Notes: a model not told the origin generated them from the sequence alone. A stretch of 64,000 nt of DNA from Sphaerulina vaccinii (GCA_022570795.1 JAKUDP010000009.1:1-64000), one strand, 5' to 3'. Shown: positions 26,294 to 37,609, numbered from the stretch's first letter. Numbers and translations are program-made.

Positions 26294-26935
26294 GATCGCA
26301 GTGGCGTGGTCCCAGAGATGTCTGCAGCGACCTCGCATTATCCAACTCGATTTTCGCTATGTCCCCACTAACTCTTGGGCGTCTCTGGTCGCATAGCTCA
26401 GAAGTTTTGCTGCCCGAGGTGCGATCGAGGTAGCGTAGTGTACAGAGATGCTGCAGAAAAGTAGCAAATCCCAAATCCGGATTTTGACTATGTCGTACTG
26501 ATTTCTAGGCGTCTGATTCCTCTTCGAACAGGCGTACTGCTCTGTCTGCAATCGTGATGGCGTAGGTTCCAAAGATGTCTGTAGAGATCTGGCAATCTCA
26601 CCACCCAATTCTCTCCATGTCACACTGGTTTCCAGTGGTTTCCGATCATTGCTCGAAAGTTATCGTTGCTCGGACGGCAATCGCGGTGGCGCAGTGCCTA
26701 AAGGTGTCTGCAGAGAGCAAGCGGTCGCGAGCCTGATTTTTCACCATGTCCCCGGGGACAATCCTCATCTCTGAACCGTCGCCCCAAAGTCTCCGTCGCT
26801 CGGCGTGCGGTGATGGTGGCTTAGTGTCCAGAGATATCTGCAGAGAGTTAGCTGGTCCAAGCCATAACTTTGACTATGTCCCACTGAGAAGCGGCTGTTC
26901 TCTGAATGTCATTTCTTCGTTCGTTGTTACAGCAT
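26294..26935. repeat. Diverged ~129-bp tandem repeat array, five units
   Basis: Five units begin near 26294, 26423, 26550, 26679 and 26809; spacing between a shared GGC base is 129, 127, 129 and 130. Each unit shares an ATCGNNGTGGCG-like start, then CAGAGATGTCTGCAGAGA, and about 60 bases later a TTGACTATGTCCCACTGA-like block. Units are roughly 60-75% alike by eye. A weaker sixth unit may start near 26978. There is no consistent open frame through the array, so it is a noncoding minisatellite-like element between convergently or co-oriented minus-strand genes. Confidence 0.75.
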
Positions 26936-27045
26936 ATGTACATTGCATGCCGTAGCTCTCAAGTTTTCCTGGGAGCGATCGTGACTCGTGCTATACAGTG
27001 TGTACCAATTTCTCTTCAAAGCCGGTCAACTATGTATAGAAGTCA

Positions 27046-30000
27046 CTATTTTCCTCCCACAGTCGTGCCATTGTCCGTGGTGAGGTAGAAGCCCACCAGG
27101 TCAGCAGAATACCCGTTTCCGAGCGTCACATTACTGGCAGATCCCGCTTGACCATTGAGAGAAGCGTTGTACTGAAGATACGGCCGCAGACCCTCTTGTG
27201 CATCAGCGGCAGTCTGGAGCTTCTGGGACGTTTGGAAGACGTAGAGGATTGAAATGCGGGCGAAGTCGAGAGTGTGCGATGTGGGTGTAGTGATGGTGGT
27301 CGTGTCCTGCCTGGAAATGATACGCGAAATCTCACCTCCGAGCTCCCAAGTTGATGCGAGAGACCGCTCTGTGCTTCTGCCGTTGAAGGTAACGAGCGCG
27401 TTCTGGGCATTGCAAGTCATGTCCAAGCGGGAAAACAAGCCAAGAAGCTCCTCGGAGTCCAAGGGAACACCGTAGTCCGAGTCAGCGCCATTCAGGAGAC
27501 GTGGTATAGCTTCGCCGATAGTCACATTGCTGGAGGAACGGACACTGATGGAGGTACAGCCCAGCTGTTGGTACGTCGAACAGGTTGCGCCCGTGTAGCC
27601 ATTGACACAAAGACATTCGCAGGTGCCGTTACTGCCGAGGATATTAGTCCCGCCATTGTCGCAGAGGCTGTTCGCGGTGCAGCTGCCTACCTTGGTTTGT
27701 CCAGCGTTTGCTTGGTTGGGAATCACAATGAATATCACCGGCAGGATGATGGCAAGGGTCACCATCAAGAACAGCAACAGGAGGAGGACTATCAGCAACC
27801 ACAGAGGCATGCTGCAACATCTGCTCCGCTTGACTTCGCCGGCGTCACTATCACTGGCGAGTTCGGAGTGTCTATTTCCCTTCAGCGAAAGCGCAGCAAG
27901 ACTTCTTCTGATAGTATTGCGGGATCCTGGTGGAGTCGCCAGGGCAGGTTGTGGAAATCCAGCAATGATGTCGGACATGCTTCCTGATCGGTGTCCCTTC
28001 TCCCCAGATCCGGCGTCACCCATCCAGTCCATGCCCAATCTACTGGCAGTCCTGCCACGATCGAGGTTACTAGCAACTCTCGTGGCTCTAAGGATCATGT
28101 CGGTCATACTTGTAAGGGAGCCGCGAGCTTCAGCTTCCTCTACCGCGGTCATATTGAGCCGAGGCGGCCTGCGTCTGCCAGCACGTCCAGAGAGTCCTCC
28201 CATGGGCTCCTTAAGCTCACGCGCTTCCTCCGCACTGAGTGCGCCGCCCTTCTCAAGGCTATCAGCAATGACCTCAACGCGAGGGTCAACAGTCGGTGCA
28301 AGTGGAGGATGCTGTGGGTGCGGCACGCCAGATATGTTGATCACGTTGAGCTCCCCCAGGTTGTCCCCAGCGTCAGGAGAAGGGCGAAGTGCGCCAGGAC
28401 TAGAGCGAGGCGCGTCCTCTGCCTTTTGCTCGTCTGGCTGTGCCGAAGTGCTGGGATACGGGTTTGTCACATAAGAGGCATCGGAGTCATTGGTCATTCC
28501 TCTGTTCCGGCCATCCATGGCATCTGCATTGCCTGGTCGTTGCTGATTGCGGTGCGCGCGCTGCTGAAGTTGAGTCTGTGCCGACGTGCTGGGATACGGG
28601 TTTGTCACACAAGACGCATCGGAATCATTGGTCATTCCTCTGTTTCGGCCATCCTGCATATGAGCTGTGCCATCTGCATTGTCTGGTTGTTGCTGATTGC
28701 GCTGCAAGTGCTGTTGGACTTGGGCACTCGAGGCGCCAGGTTGCACCTGCTCGAAAAATGTTCCTGGTGGTCCAATCGCACTGTACTTGGCGATGTAGTC
28801 GTTCAGTTGAACTTGGGCATTGGAAGCGCCGGATTGCACCTGCTTGGATGGTGGCCCCTCTCGTTCGATCGCACTATAGTCATTTCCCTCCAGCATCTCC
28901 CGGGCCAGTGCTCTGGCCTTGGCAGCGCGCTCAATATCTTCCGTCGCCACATCACGAATTGCGCGTTGCTGCTGGTTGGGAAGAGTAGCAACTGCGCCCT
29001 TAGCTTCGCCACTACTCTTTCTGACCTGATCCGAGCTCTTAACAGTGGTCAAGGTAGGCTTACTGCGCTTGCCAAGACTTGCTTGGCGCACAATCGCGTG
29101 CTCCGGGCTTGGCTGCTCGCGGTTCTGCTCGCGGTTGTGGGTGTAATCAGGTGTCCTAATCTCTCCACGAGCAATTGCCGGCTCTGTTGGGGAGTCGCCG
29201 TATTCCTCGTCTTCGGTGTCAGAGAGAGGCGCAGGCCGTCGGACTGGTGGGTATGCTGCTTCTCTTCCACGCTCGAGATGCGTTTGGGAGATGCCGATGG
29301 GAATTGCATTACTGCTCGCGAACGACGTTTTGCTGTCGTGTCCGCCAGTGTTAACACTGCCTGTCCGAGCACTCCCGCGTAAGCTATCCGTTTCTTCCGC
29401 AATTGGATACACGGGGCCAACTTGTGGGTAGTACGAAGATGGCATCGGACGTCGTGCTAAAGGTGGAGGACCAAGCGGTGCTCTGCGGGTCTCTTGCTGC
29501 TGTCTAGACGCTGCTTGCTGAGGCACTTGAGGTAGAGGATATGACGGCATTGCAGTCAGGTCCTCATGTGAGGTTGAAGGCGCGCCGGAAAATTGAACCT
29601 GGCTGGCAGTGTATCGCACCGGTGACTCTGGGGGCGGCGATGACGACCAGCCGCGCACCTCTCCGGCTGTCTGCTGATGGCCGTAATGCGAAGTTGGAGG
29701 ACCAAGATGAGGCTCTCGACCTTGTGGCATCGTTCGGAGCTCGCGGCGTGGTTGGAGCATGCGGCTTTGTGGCTCGCCACCATATGAAGGGTTAATGAGT
29801 CGCTGAGAATACTCTTCTGGTCGCGCCGGTCGCCGAGGTGCCGTCCGAGGACTGTTGCTGCCTCCTCGAGTCGTATGTGCTGCATACTGCTCCTGTAGCG
29901 GCCATTGGTCGATTTGACTGTAGTCCTCCTCGTAATCCTGAGGGAGGTGATAATTTTGCTGCGTAACTGGAATGACTGGAGCTCGTCGCGGACTGCGAAT

Positions 30001-30174
30001 TGGCGACGCAGAAAAGTTTGGTGCCATTGAAGGCGGTCCACGCATGCGATCTGGGTGGTTGATTCTTGGTCGAGGGAGGCGGCTGCGAGGATGGGTGCTT
30101 TCCTCCTCCTGCAGCATCTGCGCAGTACCACGCCTGCCTCCTCCATACCCTGGGCGGTAGTGGTGGTCACTCAT
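27046..30174 (-). CDS. Single-pass membrane protein with EGF-like domain
   Basis: 1042 aa, intron-free. Residues 1 to about 785 are a long Pro/Gln/Ser/Arg-rich, probably cytosolic, disordered region. A strong membrane helix follows at about 792-817 (LWLLIVLLLLLFLMVTLAII), preceded by a basic KRSRCC stop signal, giving a type II orientation with the C-terminus outside. Just after it comes a compact EGF-like module at about 825-865: six cysteines with GTCECLCVNGYTGATC. The remaining ~175 residues are an extracellular domain with Asn-glycosylation sites (NVT, NAS, NGT) and the block FARISILYVFQTSQKL. Fungal proteins of this shape are found in Dothideomycetes and are thought to be cell-surface or wall-linked; their function is not known. 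An internal 46-residue near-duplication is described separately. Confidence 0.9.
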   Translation of the reverse strand: MSDHHYRPGYGGGRRGTAQMLQEEESTHPRSRLPRPRINHPDRMRGPPSMAPNFSASPIRSPRRAPVIPVTQQNYHLPQDYEEDYSQIDQWPLQEQYAAHTTRGGSNSPRTAPRRPARPEEYSQRLINPSYGGEPQSRMLQPRRELRTMPQGREPHLGPPTSHYGHQQTAGEVRGWSSSPPPESPVRYTASQVQFSGAPSTSHEDLTAMPSYPLPQVPQQAASRQQQETRRAPLGPPPLARRPMPSSYYPQVGPVYPIAEETDSLRGSARTGSVNTGGHDSKTSFASSNAIPIGISQTHLERGREAAYPPVRRPAPLSDTEDEEYGDSPTEPAIARGEIRTPDYTHNREQNREQPSPEHAIVRQASLGKRSKPTLTTVKSSDQVRKSSGEAKGAVATLPNQQQRAIRDVATEDIERAAKARALAREMLEGNDYSAIEREGPPSKQVQSGASNAQVQLNDYIAKYSAIGPPGTFFEQVQPGASSAQVQQHLQRNQQQPDNADGTAHMQDGRNRGMTNDSDASCVTNPYPSTSAQTQLQQRAHRNQQRPGNADAMDGRNRGMTNDSDASYVTNPYPSTSAQPDEQKAEDAPRSSPGALRPSPDAGDNLGELNVINISGVPHPQHPPLAPTVDPRVEVIADSLEKGGALSAEEARELKEPMGGLSGRAGRRRPPRLNMTAVEEAEARGSLTSMTDMILRATRVASNLDRGRTASRLGMDWMGDAGSGEKGHRSGSMSDIIAGFPQPALATPPGSRNTIRRSLAALSLKGNRHSELASDSDAGEVKRSRCCSMPLWLLIVLLLLLFLMVTLAIILPVIFIVIPNQANAGQTKVGSCTANSLCDNGGTNILGSNGTCECLCVNGYTGATCSTYQQLGCTSISVRSSSNVTIGEAIPRLLNGADSDYGVPLDSEELLGLFSRLDMTCNAQNALVTFNGRSTERSLASTWELGGEISRIISRQDTTTITTPTSHTLDFARISILYVFQTSQKLQTAADAQEGLRPYLQYNASLNGQAGSASNVTLGNGYSADLVGFYLTTDNGTTVGGK
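28441..28701 (-). repeat. Internal coding duplication in the EGF-like protein
   Basis: Two copies with a 138-base period: 28441 to about 28551 and 28579 to about 28701. Both encode the core DGRNRGMTNDSDAS followed by VTNPYPSTSAQ. One copy has Cys and the other Tyr in the middle of that string, and a 4-codon block is missing from one. This is an in-frame tandem duplication in the disordered cytosolic part. Confidence 0.85.
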
Positions 30175-32230
30175 CGATGCTTGTGGTCAAGCAGCGTCTG
30201 TGGCTGCAAGTGTCTGGAGATCACAATGCTGGGTGCAAGCCAAGATGGCGTTTTCGTGTTGTTGGAGTTTCGATCGTGCGGAAATGCAGACCCTCGTCAA
30301 AAGTCCGCGCTGTCGTCGCTGCTCCAATGATCTTGGCGCACAGCGCTTCCGCAGATGCAGGCACGCTGCCGTGTTCTAATTTGCTGTCAACCCTGCGGCT
30401 GGTGATGTGCAACGGAGTCGTCTCCTGCGTTTCGTTGTGGCTTTTGTGCAAGGCAATCTCCTCACTGTCCAGCGGACTGGGAGTCGGCCGTGCGGTTCGC
30501 TCGTGGCTGTCGGTCGTACAAACGAGTGTGGTGTGCAGCTGGTGCAGCTTTAAAATCAAGTTCAACGAGTGGCTATCCTACCCTGCTTCTGCAGTTAGCC
30601 GTTGTGCTGCTGCAGCTCTCACCCCAACCACCACCTACTCGCCCACCAGGGACTCACCAGAGGACGAAGAAGAAGAGAAGTTCAGCGACAATCGCGTGCA
30701 TACCAGATCATGCAGGTCGCCGCTATGAATGTAAGGTCCGGCACGTTGATACAGTATCGATGGCGAGACCGTTGCCGGACGGCACTTGGACTGCAGATTG
30801 TCGAGGACCGTGGATGCTCCCTGTGCCCAACGCTGCCCCGTCTCACAAACGGCCTCGCAGCTCTTCACACTCGCCGCGACAGTCGAGTCTCGAAACAATG
30901 CCGGCGCACATCAAACGGATGTCGTTCCAACGAGCAAGAAAGCTAGACTGACGCGTGCTAGCACGTCAGGTGGCAGGCGCTGAGCTGCTGAAGGGAAAGA
31001 GTGTGGTGACTATCGAAGCAGAAGAGAAGGCAGCTACCAGGCTGCGGTGATGGCATTGTGCCACTCGGACAAGCAGACAAGGACGAGAGAAATCCATCGT
31101 AACACTGCTGCCGCGATCACACGCTACGTTGGCGTATGTTTCCAGAAGCTATGGTGAAACCTTGCCCATCGAGAAGGTTTGGGAGCAGAACGGCCTGTGC
31201 GCGGCGGGGTTCTTTGCGCAAGACCCTGCTCATCTCCTTCCATACAGATTTCAGTCTCATATATATGCAAGTATAATATGCACTCCGCTTCACACTCTTG
31301 CCCATCGCCAGTACTGAGCGACTGTCGACTGCCTTCGATGTCGTCCCAGTGGCGTGATGGGAACGAACTGCGCCGGCCGCGCTCTCCTGGACGTTACGAG
31401 CCGTGAGCAGAAGTCCTTGGCGCGGGCACTGGATCAGCTGAAATTCTGAAACGACCCTCGCGAAGACCTTCACCCCGTGGCGTTCGTGTGTCTTCGGCGT
31501 TCCTGAAAAATGCCAGGATGACCAACGGCCGGGGTATCTTCGATATTGACATCGTGGGACACCACTCGTCCAAGAGCTCCTTTCTGCCTCGCCACCACTT
31601 CACAGCCCGATGCCACAGTTCGCACTTTTGGTCTTATTGACAGGCACCGCCCAACAGTCGATTCGAGAGCCCTCGTAGACAACAACGTCAACGGACGTGA
31701 CTTCCTGCCATTCCGTAGCTGTCAAGCATTCCTCGACTTCCTCCCGTTATCACACGTGTTTAGTCTGACTTAAGCCTCATCGCTATTTCCGAGTATATCT
31801 CGAAGTCAAAAGCTTACCTTACTCCAGGCAAGAGCACCTTTGATCAACATCATGAGAGCTGAGCCTCGTGCTCGCCTTTACAGCACGCAGCCTTGAACTT
31901 GGGATGCACCCCACCTATGCTGCTATGTACAACCAATACAGATTATACCAGCGCAATGCGTACATCTGCGACGCGAAAGTCACCAAAAGGAAGAAGCCTC
32001 AATGGCGAAACACTTCAAGATTGCCTTTTGAGCTTCAGAACGGAAGGCATCATGTACCACGATGTCGTTCGTTGCTGTACTCTTATGGTGTACACAGTGT
32101 ATTCGGGAAGTGGCATCGATGTCCCACGTTTACATGTGCCTCTGTCAAGCTCTAGTTCTACATCGACTCGACGCAATCTCTGGAGCATCAACGCCAAATC
32201 AGCAATACAACCGCAATACACTACACAGAT
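30175..32230. other. Long intergenic region between divergent genes
   Basis: About 2 kb shared as upstream sequence by the EGF-like gene (minus) and the 32231 gene (plus). Overlapping frames of 60-150 codons occur on both strands but change composition abruptly and lack motifs. A 12-bp perfect palindrome CGTGCTAGCACG lies at about 30952-30963. No RNA gene was recognised. Confidence 0.5.
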
Positions 32231-33417
32231 ATGGACTCCAACATGCATGACTTCCCTGACAACAAGGGCTTTGCGCCGAGTGAGTCTCGCGACAAATACG
32301 GTACGCACTTGTCGACTTCAGCTGACATGGATAGTCGACAACTCGCGCCGTGTCAATGGCTCGCCGCTTATGCACAGAAGCACTATGCTGAGTGAGACAT
32401 CCCCAAAACCGCTTGCCTATTGCACATCCTGACTCTTCTCAGACGAACCCGCATTCTCCCCTCGACGTCGACCAATGTACAGTCCTGGCGGTACCCACAT
32501 CTCACAGCCACCTCGTCGTGGAAACAATCTACCCCACTTCCTGGTAAATACACCGTCGCGTCCCTCATATCAGTCGCAGATGAGCAGGCACTGGATTTCA
32601 CCTCACCCACAGCGACAGAGAAGAAGCGCCTCGCCAAGAAAGACTCCCCCCGACAGCAGATCCGGCTCGCCCAGAGCACAGTCCGGTTCCCATGCTGCGA
32701 AAAAGATCAAGATCGAAGGCTACAACGACTCTCCTAGCCCATCAAGTGATAATGGTGGCGTCCCGATATCAGCATCCCCCTGGAATGTCACAAACAATGG
32801 CCTCGATGGCACTTTTGACTCAATGATTCGTGGTTCGGAGAAAGATCAGGCTTCCTTAAAGCGTGGTGTACTACACTCGGCAGATGACTTTGCGCCCCTT
32901 CACGATCTTGAAGCCGCAGTTGCCCAATGTTTTGATACACCAACTCCGACCCGCGAGGAGCGGCGCAAAACACTACATATCACTCCTCCGGGACCTTTGC
33001 CGCACGCGCACGCACACCCGGCTAAGTTAGCTGACAGCCCTTCTTCATCCGAAGAATGGACTGGTGACGACCTTTTCCTCCCGAAGGTGCTGCCACAGAA
33101 GCGAGACTGTCGAGTCAGTCAGATGCGAGGTCCTCCACAACAGATTCAGGCTGTGAGCTGTCCGGCTGGCACAACCTGTTCACGATCTCCGCTTCGACAA
33201 AGGCAGGACAGCTGCGTTCGTACGACACCGAAGAAATCTCGCTTCCGAGTGGTGGCACCTGAAATGCAATGTGGTATGTGACAACAAACCAGATACCCAT
33301 GGGTGAAAGCTGAACATGGTCTCAGTGCTGAACAACAACCAAGCATCTGTTCGCTCCCCGAGCGACGCTGACGATGAGGATGAAGGATCAGAGACATCGA
33401 GTGCCGTGTCTGAATGA
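32231..33417 (+). CDS. Basic Ser/Pro-rich protein of unknown function, four exons
   Basis: Exons 32231-32279, 32335-32391, 32443-33273 and 33326-33417; total 1029 bases, 342 aa. All introns are 51-55 bases with GTGAGT, GTGAGA and GTATGT donors and CAG or TAG acceptors, and every junction keeps frame. I do not recognise the family. Residues 1-100 are basic and rich in Pro, Ser and Arg (RRSASPRKTPP), with a nuclear-localisation-like KKIKIE. A middle block reads DDFAPLHDLEAAVAQCFDTPTPTREERRKTLHI. The C-terminus is acidic (SDADDEDEGSETSS). A nuclear regulatory protein is plausible but unproven. The small first exons were found from splice logic and are missed by a simple ORF scan. Confidence 0.82.
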
Positions 33418-33512
33418 GCGACAGCCATTGCTATGAGTAGACGACAGCCATGCAGTGTAGTCACCCATGACACACAGCTCACTGAGAAAGTGATGTTGGA
33501 AAGTTCGAGCTC

Positions 33513-34772
33513 TCACTTCTCATTCGTTGTCTCAGTATCAAAGCTCAGTCGGCCCTTGATGCAACTCGGATCGCCACCTGCCATCTCTCCTTCGTGTATA
33601 GTATTCATGTGCATTTGGTACTGCTCGAGTTCCATGTCCTCCACACTCACGTCTACGGTCGTTTCGACTTTCACGCTGAGCCTGCTCTGATTATGCAGAT
33701 GTTCCAGACTCTCGTTGGCGTGCATTCCGCCAAAGCGCTCTCGTCTCGATGGGCGTGGATCCATAGCCTCCACTGTCGTTGTAGTGCCAAACATCCGATC
33801 CGGCCTCCAGTTCGATCCAGCAGTGAAGGTATCTAGAGCACGTATGTTCTCGTTGCTGATGTCTGAGCCGAAGATGATGGATGATCGTGTCATGCTATAG
33901 AGCAGGACATCCAGCAAGCCGTTGCTTGTTATCATGGCTGCTGCAACACACAGTTCCACGAAGTCGACTTTATAGCCTGCCATTGTTTTCAACCTGGCTA
34001 TGACTAGTGGTAAGGTGCAGACCACATAGATGGTAGGATATGCAATGATGAGCTTCATGGCTGATTGAGCTCGTAGTTGAGCAGCGGAAGTGGTGTACAA
34101 AGATCCTTTGACCCGTCGGCGGAGGATGATCAGGATGGCTGCGTATATCACTACTGTTCCGAACTCGGCTATAATGATCCAGAAGTAGTGAAGCCATAGT
34201 CGCTCATTTATGTATTTCATGTTGATCCAGCACCAAGCTCCGGCTCTGACATAAAAGTCAGAGCTGTGCATCGCGATTCCGATCCCAGCACATGCGTAGT
34301 TGAAGGTCCATAGTAGTACCAGTGATAGCTTGAACGTTCGCTGAGAGACTCTGTAGTCGTAGACTATGTCCGCGAGGGAGTGTATGGCGATCGCGAATGT
34401 GAAGAGGCCACTTGAGAGGTCTCCCGTACTAATGAACCAGCCTTGCACCCAACAAGCAGAACAGCCCACGACAATGCTGTTCCCACGAACCCATTCAGAG
34501 TTGATGACAAAGGCCACGGATTGTTGTATGTCGGCGAGAATCAAGTTGAAGATGAGAACCACGAATTGGTTGGCTTGTACTTGTCTGCGTTGCTTCCAGG
34601 TAAAAAGTCGAAGTCCTAGGTAGAAGAAAAGTACGGTTGTGCTGAAAAGAGATAGGAATGCCAGAATCGACACAGCAATGAGGCCTCTGTAGAGTGCATC
34701 TGGGAGTTCCGGTAGTGTCGTGGGATCGCCTATCAGGGCATGCCGAGTGGCTCGTTCAAGAGCATCGTTCAT
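33513..34772 (-). CDS. Seven-transmembrane receptor of the Git3/cAMP-receptor-like type
   Basis: 419 aa from the ATG at 34772. The frame stays open upstream to 35033, but that stretch (SYGGCGG-like, no helices) looks like leader. Seven hydrophobic helices can be followed: the first is VSILAFLSLFSTTVLFFYLG, then NQFVVLIFNLILADIQQS with a NLILAD motif, then a Cys-containing loop (GCSACWVQ), HYFWIIIAEFGTVVIYAAIL, and LIIAYPTIYVVCTLPLVI near the C-terminal half. A cytosolic tail of about 120 residues is Ser/Thr-rich and acidic. Helix pattern and NxxLAD motif resemble fungal class III-V receptors (glucose/amino-acid sensing Git3 and cAMP-like). The ligand cannot be told from sequence. It probably signals through a G-alpha/cAMP route. 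Confidence 0.85.
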   Translation of the reverse strand: MNDALERATRHALIGDPTTLPELPDALYRGLIAVSILAFLSLFSTTVLFFYLGLRLFTWKQRRQVQANQFVVLIFNLILADIQQSVAFVINSEWVRGNSIVVGCSACWVQGWFISTGDLSSGLFTFAIAIHSLADIVYDYRVSQRTFKLSLVLLWTFNYACAGIGIAMHSSDFYVRAGAWCWINMKYINERLWLHYFWIIIAEFGTVVIYAAILIILRRRVKGSLYTTSAAQLRAQSAMKLIIAYPTIYVVCTLPLVIARLKTMAGYKVDFVELCVAAAMITSNGLLDVLLYSMTRSSIIFGSDISNENIRALDTFTAGSNWRPDRMFGTTTTVEAMDPRPSRRERFGGMHANESLEHLHNQSRLSVKVETTVDVSVEDMELEQYQMHMNTIHEGEMAGGDPSCIKGRLSFDTETTNEK

Positions 34773-35969
34773 CGTATACTGCCGTCGTTGGCCATGGATA
34801 GGCACTTGAGGCTGAGCTGGGAGCAGAGTACAACGTGGAAGAGGCTCGCGGCCGCATGACACCTGCCATCTTTTGAAAGGAAACTGCTCACCTATTTGGG
34901 CTTCAAAGCCGTCGGCCTGGGCGTGCGCGCCTAGACTCCATTCAAGCACATCTTCTCTCTTGAAGCCGCCGCATCCGCCGTATAGTGAGGTGCGGGATTC
35001 GCGACAATGAGCATAGTGGTCAGCGCCCAGCACGGCCTATGCCGCTAGATCGTGCCAAAAGCCCGGTCATCAACTGGGGATGATCTGCCATCATCGATGT
35101 AGCCTTGCGAGGGTCCAGAGAACCACGGGCAAGACAAAGTGTAACCTACGATCGAGCGATGACATACCGATGTTCTGTCGAGAAAGCCGAACGCGATTGT
35201 ACGAATAGGCCTGTGTATTCACGAAGTTCTGACTTCCGAAAAGCGCCATTGATGCGGCATGTGTTGCATGGCCACTTTCGCATCGGGGAGTAGATTCATC
35301 CGCAGATGTCACGGAGGCAGACTGATCCAGTAGCAGCGGCGGACGGGATTGGTGCATTATGTTGGTATGCTGATGGAAGGGAAGACGTGACGTTGGAAGA
35401 TTTTCGGCCAATTTGAGTTCCCGAACACAAACTCTCTCTGTTGTCCTTCATCAACATCAACGCTGCTTTTCATGAAAACGAACTTCTTGATGGAAAGTCA
35501 ATCTACCCGACACGACGACTCACAATGTCACTTTCAAGCTTCAGTTCGTGCGCTCAAGGAGAGGTACCACGAGAAGACCTGCCATTGCAGCGTTACAAGA
35601 CCATCAGACACCGCCTTCAGAACAGACTTCGATGAACGAGATCCTGCATGGCATGTCCTTGCTTTGCCGTCGAGAAGCACTACCAAGCCGATGCATTTCG
35701 CTCACAAGTCCGTCGGAACTTGTTGCTTCGAAGAATACTGGCAGATAGGCTGACTCTCATTCCTCGACTCATGAGCAATCTCCCAACTCAATGTAGAAAT
35801 ATATCATGTGTTATGGGATGGACTGATCTGCATCCGACCAAAAGTCCAGGTCATTCTTCCAACGACAGCAACACACCAGTACGCCAGCATATGATCTTCG
35901 CCACCACGAGCACCCAATGGTCTCCTAAGAGCATGGCAGCCGCCAAGTCTCCGTTATCTTGCGAAGCAC
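34773..35969. other. Receptor upstream region and intergenic
   Basis: Contains the likely 5' leader of the receptor gene and the downstream side of the epoxide hydrolase gene. Frames of 60-110 codons exist on both strands without supporting motifs. Nothing else recognised. Confidence 0.45.
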
Positions 35970-37167
35970 TCAACTCCAGTACTCGCCTACAACAGCCCGG
36001 ATATCCTCTACCAGAGCTTGTGGGGCTTCTAGGCAGGCGAAATGACCCGCGTCGTCCCTCTCTTTGTACCAGAGGAGATTGCCAGTCTGTTGTACGGCTC
36101 GCTTACTGTTAGGTGCTGTATCGTATCCCATGCTAGTGTATCCGAACGGACACTTGATCAGGTTCTCTGGCTGCACGCAGTATGCTGCAAAATGATCGTG
36201 CCTGGGGTTCTCGTAGTATATGAGTGAGCTCGATGCGATACATCTCGTATGGAAGTACAAGCTGACCGTGGTCAAGATATGGTCCATCCAGTGGGCTGTA
36301 TGATGGACAGCTGGATTCGAAGCCTCTTCGTACTGCAGGAATATCAGTATAGTATGCTTTGCCATCAAGACGTCGACTCACTTTCTCGCCAATGAAAGTC
36401 ATCAACCCAACAGGGTTATCTTCCAGCATCCAGCCCACACTTTGCGGCCTGGTCCTCATTAGCACAGCATACCCGACATGATTTGTCCTCCAATTCTGCC
36501 CTTTCGTAGCACACTTTGCCTCCCGCTCTGTCGGTGCGGTACCCTCAGGCAGCGCCCCAGGACACCAATTCAGATGCATGACTCTGCACCTAGTCTCATA
36601 TTTAGCTCCAATCTCCCTTGCTACCATAGCGCCCCAGTCTCCAGCCTGCACGCAATACTTGTCATACCCAAGTCTTTGCATCAAGGCATCGAATATTCTT
36701 GCTGTATCCTTGACAGTCCATCCTTTCCTCGGCGGAGCAGACGACCAGCAGAGTCCAGGAAGACTAGGGGCAACACAATGAAAACTCGAGCCACTCCCTG
36801 CTTGGGTCAGAGGCTTGATGACCTCGCTGAACTCATAGAAACTTCCTGGCCATCCATGGATAAGCAGGATCGGGATTGCATCTGGGACTGAGGATCTCTG
36901 ATGAACGAAGTGCAGGTCTATGCCTTCGAGCTCTGTCATGAAATGATCAAACTGGTTGATGCGACCTTCAGCTGCAGACCAGGAGAACTTGTTCTGCCAG
37001 TAGTCGTGTAGCTTGGCTGCCCACTTTGTTGTTATGCCATAGTCATTGCCAGAGTCAGGCACGACATCTTGGGTGGGAATGCGGACATCTTTGATCTTGC
37101 TGTGCAGGCGTTCGACTTCTCGGATGTCGATGTGAGGACTAAAGGGTTTGATCTCTGATGCAGACAT
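35970..37167 (-). CDS. Epoxide hydrolase, EHN/alpha-beta hydrolase type
   Basis: Two exons on minus: 37167-36382 and 36332-35970, intron of 49 bases (GTGAGT..CTGCAG); 382 aa from MSASEIKPF. The EHN N-terminal domain (about 5-110) is followed by the alpha/beta hydrolase fold. The oxyanion motif HGWPGS is at 104-109 and the nucleophile is Asp177 in QAGDWGAM. In exon 2 a conserved Tyr pair (SSLIYYENPR) fits the ring-opening tyrosine region, and the catalytic His is in DDAGHFACLE near residue 359. These enzymes add water to epoxides, giving diols, and usually detoxify or process lipid or aromatic epoxides. Length is normal for juvenile-hormone-epoxide-hydrolase-like fungal enzymes. The apparent earlier start at 37179 is a GTG and was not used. 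Confidence 0.92.
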
Positions 37168-37609
37168 GATACTGATCACGGAGTCCTTAAGCTTTGGAGC
37201 TATTGCGCGCGGTCACACTTCGAATTGGACACCTGTATGGCGAGATAGGTACGACTTGTGGTTCGGCCAGACAACGCGTACGCCGTTATCGTTGACTGCG
37301 AAGTTGTAAGATGAGACAATCTTATGATTCCAAGTGTACAGTGAGCTCCGTAGCTGAAGGTTCTCCGCATCAAGCATTCACTCTGAGCCGCCAGGGAGCT
37401 TGGGCCACCTAGAGAGTGGAGCATAAGCATAAGCACATGTGCTTGCATTAGCGTCGCTACATAGCTTCGACGTTCTGTTCATCTCTGCACGACATGGTAG
37501 CAGTCCATTTAAGTATGCGCCTCGACTTCATGCAATTCTCGATTCCAGTATTGCCTATGTGTTGAAACACTAAGACCTTCGCCGACATCAGTGATAAATA
37601 TCGCTCTGT
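37168..37609. other. Intergenic region
   Basis: Upstream region of the epoxide hydrolase gene and 3' end of the LURP-one-like gene. A minus-strand frame at 37200-37448 has no supporting feature. Confidence 0.5.

Noticed and set aside
25746..26396. 216-codon plus-strand open frame
   Set aside because: Runs into the 129-bp tandem repeats, with composition unlike the neighbours and no recognisable feature.
26294..26935. CRISPR-like array
   Set aside because: Units of ~129 bp with diffuse divergence, no short identical repeats or unique spacers, and a fungal setting.
30490..30951. Open frames upstream of the EGF-like gene
   Set aside because: Overlapping frames in the divergent upstream region with abrupt composition changes and no supporting motif.
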